Under the pieces are notes generated by a model, which was given only the letters and a program-made list of their open reading frames with translations, made no database searches and had not been told where the DNA came from. 64,000 nt of DNA from Glutamicibacter sp. PS. Its GTDB lineage: Bacteria; Actinomycetota; Actinomycetes; Actinomycetales; Micrococcaceae. The stretch is from assembly GCA_031317595.1 (NCBI GenBank), contig JANCMB010000001.1:3106325-3170324 (forward strand), written 5' to 3'. Every line of letters begins with the position of its first letter. Position 1 is the stretch's first letter. A program made the translations under genes and the position numbers. Shown in pieces: positions 59,710 through 64,000 of this stretch.

Positions 59710-61047
59710 CTACACCCCGAGCAGGTGCTCCAAGGCCGGGCGTAGCGTCGTGAAGCGGAAGCGGTGACCGGCCTCGAGTAGTTTGCCGGGTACTGCATGG
59801 ATGCTGGCCAGCGCCAGCTGGTCCGCGCCCTCGTCGCCGAGCACGAGTTTTGGCGCGAAGGCCGGCACCGGCACAATGGCCGGACGATGCAGCACCTGGG
59901 CGAGCACCCGGGCATATTCGCGTTGGCGCACCGGATGCGGGGCGGAGGCGTTCACCGGCCCGGCAAGCGACTCGTCCCATAGCGCACGGTGGTAGATATC
60001 GAGCAGGTCGTCTAGGGCGATCCACGGTTGCCAGGCACTGCCGTCTGCGATCGGGCCACCGGCCCCGAGGCTGAAGATCGGGCGCAGCACCTTCAGCATC
60101 CCACCCTGTGGGGTTTGCACAAGCCCGGTTCGAATCTGCACCCGGCGCATCGCCGAGCTTTCACCGGTACGTGCGGCGGCTTCCCAGTCGCGCACCACCT
60201 GAGCGAGGAATCCCTCGGCGTTTTGCGGAGCATGTTCATTGCAAGGCTCATCGCCCTGCGGGTAGGCGGCAATGCCCGAGGCACTGATGAACACCCCGAC
60301 CCCGCTGGCCTCCGCGCAGCTGGCCAACCGCCGCGTGGGTTCGATCCGGCTTTGCGCAATGGCCTTTCGATGCGCGTCGGTGAATCGTCCGAAAATATTG
60401 GCTCCGGCTAAATGAATGACCGCGTCGCACCCCTCGAGCAGGTCCGCGGCGGGATTGTCCGGGGTCCATTGGCGCTCATCGCCGTGCCGCGGTGCCCGCC
60501 GCACCAGTTCGATGACTCGGTGTCCTCCGGTGCGCAGAAAGGCGGTCAGTGCGCTACCGATCATGCCGCTAGCCCCGGAGATCGCCACCACGCGGGGCGT
60601 GAGCCCCTGCTCGGCGGCCCGACGGTGGGCCAGCAGATCGTCGGCCAGTACCCGGTGCCGGTAGTGCAGCATGGGTTCGACGAACCGACGTGGCAGATTG
60701 GTGGTAATGCGGTCTTCGAGCTGGCAACTGTTCTGGTCGATCGGGCTAAAAAGGTGCTCGTGACGCCAGTTCACCGCCTTGAGCGGAGCGGCCCGTAGCC
60801 CCTCGGGGGTCAGTTCGTCGACGAAACCGCGCCCCGGACGGAAATCTTCGGGACGGTGCTTCGCCTGCCAGCTCAGGCCCGGCCCGAGGCGTAATTCGGC
60901 TCGGCCGGAGGCCAGTGACTGGCTTTCTCGAACGGCGCGCACCGGCTGCCAGGGCGGAAGTAGGCGTGTCATGGCACCGGGGCGGGCATGCCAAGCAAAG
61001 GCTTCATCTACCGAAACCGGGAGCGAAGAGGCGTAACTGATCTGCAT
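59710..61047 (-). CDS. TIGR01777-type epimerase fused to an SRPBCC domain
   Basis: A 445-residue fusion. Residues 1-150 form an SRPBCC ligand-binding domain (SLPVSVDEAFAWHARPGAMTRLLPPWQPV). Residues ~153-445 form an NAD-dependent epimerase of the SDR39U1/YfcH group with VVAISGASGMIGSALTAFL, VIHLAGANIFGRFTDAHRKAIAQSRIEPTR and the DUF1731-like C-terminal tail (VPGKLLEAGHRFRFTTLRPALEHLLG). This fusion is common in actinobacteria; substrate unknown. Confidence 0.92.
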   Translation of the reverse strand: MQISYASSLPVSVDEAFAWHARPGAMTRLLPPWQPVRAVRESQSLASGRAELRLGPGLSWQAKHRPEDFRPGRGFVDELTPEGLRAAPLKAVNWRHEHLFSPIDQNSCQLEDRITTNLPRRFVEPMLHYRHRVLADDLLAHRRAAEQGLTPRVVAISGASGMIGSALTAFLRTGGHRVIELVRRAPRHGDERQWTPDNPAADLLEGCDAVIHLAGANIFGRFTDAHRKAIAQSRIEPTRRLASCAEASGVGVFISASGIAAYPQGDEPCNEHAPQNAEGFLAQVVRDWEAAARTGESSAMRRVQIRTGLVQTPQGGMLKVLRPIFSLGAGGPIADGSAWQPWIALDDLLDIYHRALWDESLAGPVNASAPHPVRQREYARVLAQVLHRPAIVPVPAFAPKLVLGDEGADQLALASIHAVPGKLLEAGHRFRFTTLRPALEHLLGV

Positions 61048-61300
61048 GGGGCCAGACTACGCCCGGACCGAGGAGCGTGTGGCGCATGAAACGGCCGCGG
61101 TTCCTGTGTACACGGTGGGAGTATCCCCTTCGCGGAGGACGCTCGGCCGAGAATTCACAATCCGCCACTAGGGACAATGCGTGGTGTAATCGTGGTTACA
61201 ATTGCCTTGTCGTCACTCTGGCGACGCTTAAATCTCAGGCGTCAAACCGCCATATTTGGCGCGCGCAAAAACTTCTCGAGGCGTAGGAAATGGAGTGTCA

Positions 61301-61954
61301 GTGGAGCATGTTGGGCTCGTATTTGTTGGCGTAATCCTCTTCGTCAATGGACTGTCTTCGCTCGGCGTGATCAGTGCGAAGTCAACAGTGCCCTTGAACT
61401 TCTTTGTCGGTATCCTGCAGATGGTGCTGCCCACGATCGTGATGCTGCAATCCTCGGGTGACCCGCAGGCGGTCGCCGGAGCATGGCCGAGTTACCTCTT
61501 CGGCATGACGTACCTCTGGGTTGGCTATAACGCGGCGAGCGGCGGCGACGAGGCCGGCTTCGGCTGGTACAGCCTCTTCGTGGCAGCGATCGCCCTCTAC
61601 GAGGTGGCTGCGGTGTTCCCGAGCGATCCGGTGATGTCGGTGATCTGGCTGTCGTGGGCGTTGGCCTGGTTTCTGTTTTTCTTGCAACTTTCGTTGTACC
61701 GCACCACTTTCGGCGCGGTGGACTTACGACGCTTTACCGGCTGGTATCTAGCGCTGATCGCCTTTCCGAGCAGCACCATCCCGGCGCTGTTGCTGATGAA
61801 TGGGCTCTGGACACCTTCCGCGCGCACCGGGCTGGCCAGCATCGCCATACTTCTGGCCATTGTGGTCGCAAGCGTCCTGCTGTCCCGGGAGCATCGCCCA
61901 CGCTTGGGCACGCAGCCTCCGTTGCTCAAGCGCCCGCTCGAACCCGGCATCTAG
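61301..61954 (+). CDS. AmiS/UreI-family amide or urea channel
   Basis: An inner-membrane channel of about 217 residues with six TM segments (GLVFVGVILFVNGLSSLGVIS at the start). The conserved channel residues lie in FFVGILQMVLPTIVML and in SYLFGMTYLWVGYNAASG. The family passes urea or short amides; no urease or amidase gene is adjacent. The GTG at 61301 (GGAG five bases upstream) or the one at 61295 is the start. Confidence 0.87.
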   Translation: MEHVGLVFVGVILFVNGLSSLGVISAKSTVPLNFFVGILQMVLPTIVMLQSSGDPQAVAGAWPSYLFGMTYLWVGYNAASGGDEAGFGWYSLFVAAIALYEVAAVFPSDPVMSVIWLSWALAWFLFFLQLSLYRTTFGAVDLRRFTGWYLALIAFPSSTIPALLLMNGLWTPSARTGLASIAILLAIVVASVLLSREHRPRLGTQPPLLKRPLEPGI

Positions 61955-62397
61955 TTCCGGGCTGCGGGGTCGCGTTCCCAGTCGGCAACTGGACCGGTCA
62001 CCTCATCGAAAATCGGATGTAGCGGAATACTGGTCAACGCCGCCAGATGGGCGGCGCGTTGCGGATCGCGCACCTGAAGTTTTCGGAGCAAATGCGCGGC
62101 CTCGAATTCCAGTTGCCCGGTACTCACCTGCAAGCGACGCGGTGTCTGGGGTTCGACGTGGATCTTGCTGCGATCGAAGCGATAGCCGCGGGCCGTGGCT
62201 TCTTCCCAGAGGCCGCCCAAATACCCACCGAGCGTGCCGAGCGGATCGGCATCGGCGCGGAATCGCACTAATTGCGGGTGCGCGGTATATCCGCTGCTCT
62301 TACCTTCGAGCACCTGTTGGGCCAGTAGCGTCTCACGCCAGCAGGCGACCAGACCTTTGGCGTCGAGCAGGGACGGATGAAGTGACCATAAGCGCAT
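61951..62397 (-). CDS. pyrimidine-dimer DNA glycosylase/endonuclease V-like
   Basis: A 148-residue DNA-repair protein: MRLWSLHPSLLDAKGLVACWRETLLAQQVLEGKSSGYTAHPQLVRFRADADPLGTLGGYL is the start of the phage-T4-denV-like family (PF03013 type), which cuts at UV-induced pyrimidine dimers. The stop overlaps the convergent AmiS gene by 4 bp. Confidence 0.88.
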   Translation of the reverse strand: MRLWSLHPSLLDAKGLVACWRETLLAQQVLEGKSSGYTAHPQLVRFRADADPLGTLGGYLGGLWEEATARGYRFDRSKIHVEPQTPRRLQVSTGQLEFEAAHLLRKLQVRDPQRAAHLAALTSIPLHPIFDEVTGPVADWERDPAARN

Positions 62398-62417
62398 AGG
62401 CGCAGTTTACGTCTCGG

Positions 62418-62834
62418 TCACTGGGATTCCGGAAACTCGATGAGTTCACTGCGAATCATGAACCGCTTACCCTCCGGGGCTTCAAGGGAGAATCCGGACC
62501 CGCGACCATTGACCACGTCCACGGTGAGTTTGGTGTGTTTCCAGTATTCGAACTGCTCGAGCGACATCCAGAAATCGATATCGCCTAAGGGCTCTCCCTG
62601 GTCGTTACTAAGCGTCAAGACGCCAAGCAGAATATCCGACTGTCCGGTGCGAAACTCGCCAGCGGGATAGCACATTGGCGAGGAACCGTCACAGCAGCCA
62701 CCGGACTGGTGAAACATCAACGGACCGTGAATGGACCAGATGGTGCGTAGTAACTCTAGGCAGGCATCGGTGAAGGCTATGCGAGAAAAGTTCTCCCCCG
62801 CGATGCTCGGGCGCGATTCGGTTATGCCTTCCAT
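62418..62834 (-). CDS. DUF779 family protein beside aldehyde dehydrogenase
   Basis: A 138-residue protein of the DUF779 family: LMFHQSGGCCDGSSPMCYPAGEF holds clustered cysteines and a histidine that could bind a metal, followed by DIDFWMSLEQFEYWKHTKLTVDVV. DUF779 genes usually follow an aldehyde dehydrogenase gene, as here (81-bp gap, same strand). The ATG at 62834 with GAGGAG upstream is the start; the ORF to 62894 is not used. Confidence 0.9.
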   Translation of the reverse strand: MEGITESRPSIAGENFSRIAFTDACLELLRTIWSIHGPLMFHQSGGCCDGSSPMCYPAGEFRTGQSDILLGVLTLSNDQGEPLGDIDFWMSLEQFEYWKHTKLTVDVVNGRGSGFSLEAPEGKRFMIRSELIEFPESQ

Positions 62835-62915
62835 GACGGTGCTCCTCACTGCTCGTCGGTCATTGTGCTGCGGGTGTGCCGATAGATCCGGCACACCCGC
62901 AGCGGTTCACGCGGC

Positions 62916-64000
62916 TTAGAAGAAGCCGAGCTTATCTTCGGAATACGACACCAGCAGGTTCTTGGTCTGCTGATAGTGCGAGAGCATCATCAGGTGGTTT
63001 TCACGCCCGAAGCCCGATGACTTGTAGCCACCAAAGGCGGAGTGCGCCGGGTAGGCGTGATACTGGTTGACCCAGACGCGACCTGCCTGAATGTCCCGGC
63101 CTGCACGGTAGGCCGTATTGCCGTTACGTGACCACACGCCGGCGCCCAGGCCATAGAGCGTGTCGTTGGCAATCGACAGCGCATCGGCATAGTCGCTGAA
63201 CTTCGCCACGGACACCACGGGACCGAAAATCTCTTCTTGGAAGATGCGCATCTTGTTGTGGCCGGCAAAGATGGTCGGCTGTACGTAGTACCCGCCCTCC
63301 AAGTCGCCGCCGAGTTCCGCGCGGCCACCACCGGTGAGCAACTGGGCTCCTTCCTGTTTGCCGATGTCGAGATACGACAGGATCTTCTCCAGCTGGTCGT
63401 TGGAGGCCTGTGCCCCCATCATGGTCTCGGTATCCAGCGGATTACCCTGCTTGATGCTTTGGGTCCGGGCGACCACCTTCTCAAGGAACTGGTCATAGAT
63501 GGACTCTTGGATAAGCGCCCTCGAGGGGCAGGTGCAGACTTCGCCCTGGTTCAGCGCAAAGAGGGCGAATCCTTCCTGGGCCTTGTCGTAGAAGGCATCA
63601 TCGGCGGCCGCAATGTCCTCGAAGAAGATATTCGGGCTCTTACCGCCCAGCTCCAAGGTAACCGGGATCAGGTTTTCCGAGGCGTACTGCATAATCAGTC
63701 GTCCGGTAGTGGTTTCACCCGTAAAAGCGACCTTGCGGATACGCTTGCTCGTCGCTAGTGGCTTGCCGGCCTCGGCGCCGAAGCCGTTGACCACGTTCAC
63801 CACACCGGCCGGCAACAGGTCACCGATCAACTCCATGAGCACCATGATGCTCGCCGGGGTTTGCTCGGCGGGCTTGATCACCACCGCATTGCCAGCGGCC
63901 AGCGCAGGGGCCAGCTTCCACGTCGCCATAAGTAGCGGGAAGTTCCAGGGGATGATCTGACCCACGACGCCCAGCGGTTCATGAAAATGGTAGCTGGTCG
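62916..64000 (-). CDS. aldehyde dehydrogenase (ExaC/AdhA-like), partial
   Basis: The C-terminal ~360 residues of an NAD(P)-dependent aldehyde dehydrogenase of the acetaldehyde (ExaC) type; the 5' end lies beyond the window. Visible are [37 protein letters not shown] (catalytic Glu), the cysteine region [12 protein letters not shown] and [13 protein letters not shown]. The reading frame continues unbroken to the window edge (...[11 protein letters not shown]). With the DUF779 partner, a role in ethanol or acetaldehyde oxidation is likely. Confidence 0.95.
   Translation of the reverse strand, partial: TSYHFHEPLGVVGQIIPWNFPLLMATWKLAPALAAGNAVVIKPAEQTPASIMVLMELIGDLLPAGVVNVVNGFGAEAGKPLATSKRIRKVAFTGETTTGRLIMQYASENLIPVTLELGGKSPNIFFEDIAAADDAFYDKAQEGFALFALNQGEVCTCPSRALIQESIYDQFLEKVVARTQSIKQGNPLDTETMMGAQASNDQLEKILSYLDIGKQEGAQLLTGGGRAELGGDLEGGYYVQPTIFAGHNKMRIFQEEIFGPVVSVAKFSDYADALSIANDTLYGLGAGVWSRNGNTAYRAGRDIQAGRVWVNQYHAYPAHSAFGGYKSSGFGRENHLMMLSHYQQTKNLLVSYSEDKLGFF

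Noticed and set aside
1-64000. CRISPR array, prophage or rRNA operon
   Set aside because: No regularly spaced repeats, no phage structural genes and no rRNA sequence were seen; the only mobile traces are the IS fragments at 34-37.5 kb.

Overview
The window is typical of a GC-rich actinobacterium, most likely a Micrococcaceae member (Arthrobacter/Glutamicibacter-like). Evidence: mostly GC-rich codons, frequent GTG starts, a five-gene Asp23/DUF2273/DUF6286 envelope-stress operon, a fused SRPBCC-epimerase, an ECF sigma factor with a C-terminal extension, and many start/stop overlaps. The genus is inferred; no rRNA or other taxonomic marker is present.

Layout. 0-3.4 kb: amino-acid permease, kynureninase and a divergent Lrp-type regulator (tryptophan/kynurenine catabolism). 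3.4-15.5 kb: housekeeping genes (beta-lactamase-fold lipoprotein, class II aldolase with DUF3151, M23 peptidase, SpoU methylase, HAD phosphatase, K+ channel, pyrE, nadE, ECF sigma factor plus DGPF protein). 15.8-20.6 kb: a small self-regulated membrane operon and a valine/acyl-CoA catabolic group (acyl-CoA dehydrogenase, 3-hydroxyisobutyrate dehydrogenase, 3-hydroxyisobutyryl-CoA hydrolase) linked by a DNA box shared with a MarR regulator. 20.7-25.5 kb: xthA, the Asp23 operon, four tRNAs and a zincin. 25.9-33.8 kb: NlpC/P60 hydrolase with a Lys-Glu-Pro spacer, universal stress protein, purine permease, small enzymes and a PfkB kinase.

34-38.3 kb is an accessory islet: a broken IS481-type transposase joined to an IS256-type 3' end; then an A/T-richer secreted protein with a variable Cys-bounded C-terminus followed by a two-TM protein (toxin/immunity-like); then a second IS256 3' end that interrupts another small membrane-protein gene. 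The two IS256 ends form a 281-bp direct repeat.

38.3-43.7 kb returns to chromosomal genes (hydroxyacyl-CoA dehydrogenase, scramblase-like protein, acetyltransferase with a decayed neighbour, methionine aminopeptidase divergent from an XRE regulator, e(P4)-type acid phosphatase). 43.7-46.4 kb is sparse and decayed, holding an orphan NirD-like gene and a truncated copy of the thiamine-binding gene whose intact copy lies at 50.2 kb. Between the two copies sits an Lrp regulator / MFS transporter / M20 amidohydrolase cassette.

50.2-64 kb is ordinary chromosome: thiamine-binding protein, AzlCD exporter, AlaX editing protein, glycerophosphodiesterase, DUF445 and EcsC proteins, esterase, secreted EEP-fold protein, TPP enzyme, AmiS/UreI channel, pyrimidine-dimer glycosylase, and a DUF779/aldehyde dehydrogenase pair that runs off the right edge. 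I saw no CRISPR array, rRNA or prophage. All functions are read from motifs and family resemblance; no database search was run.
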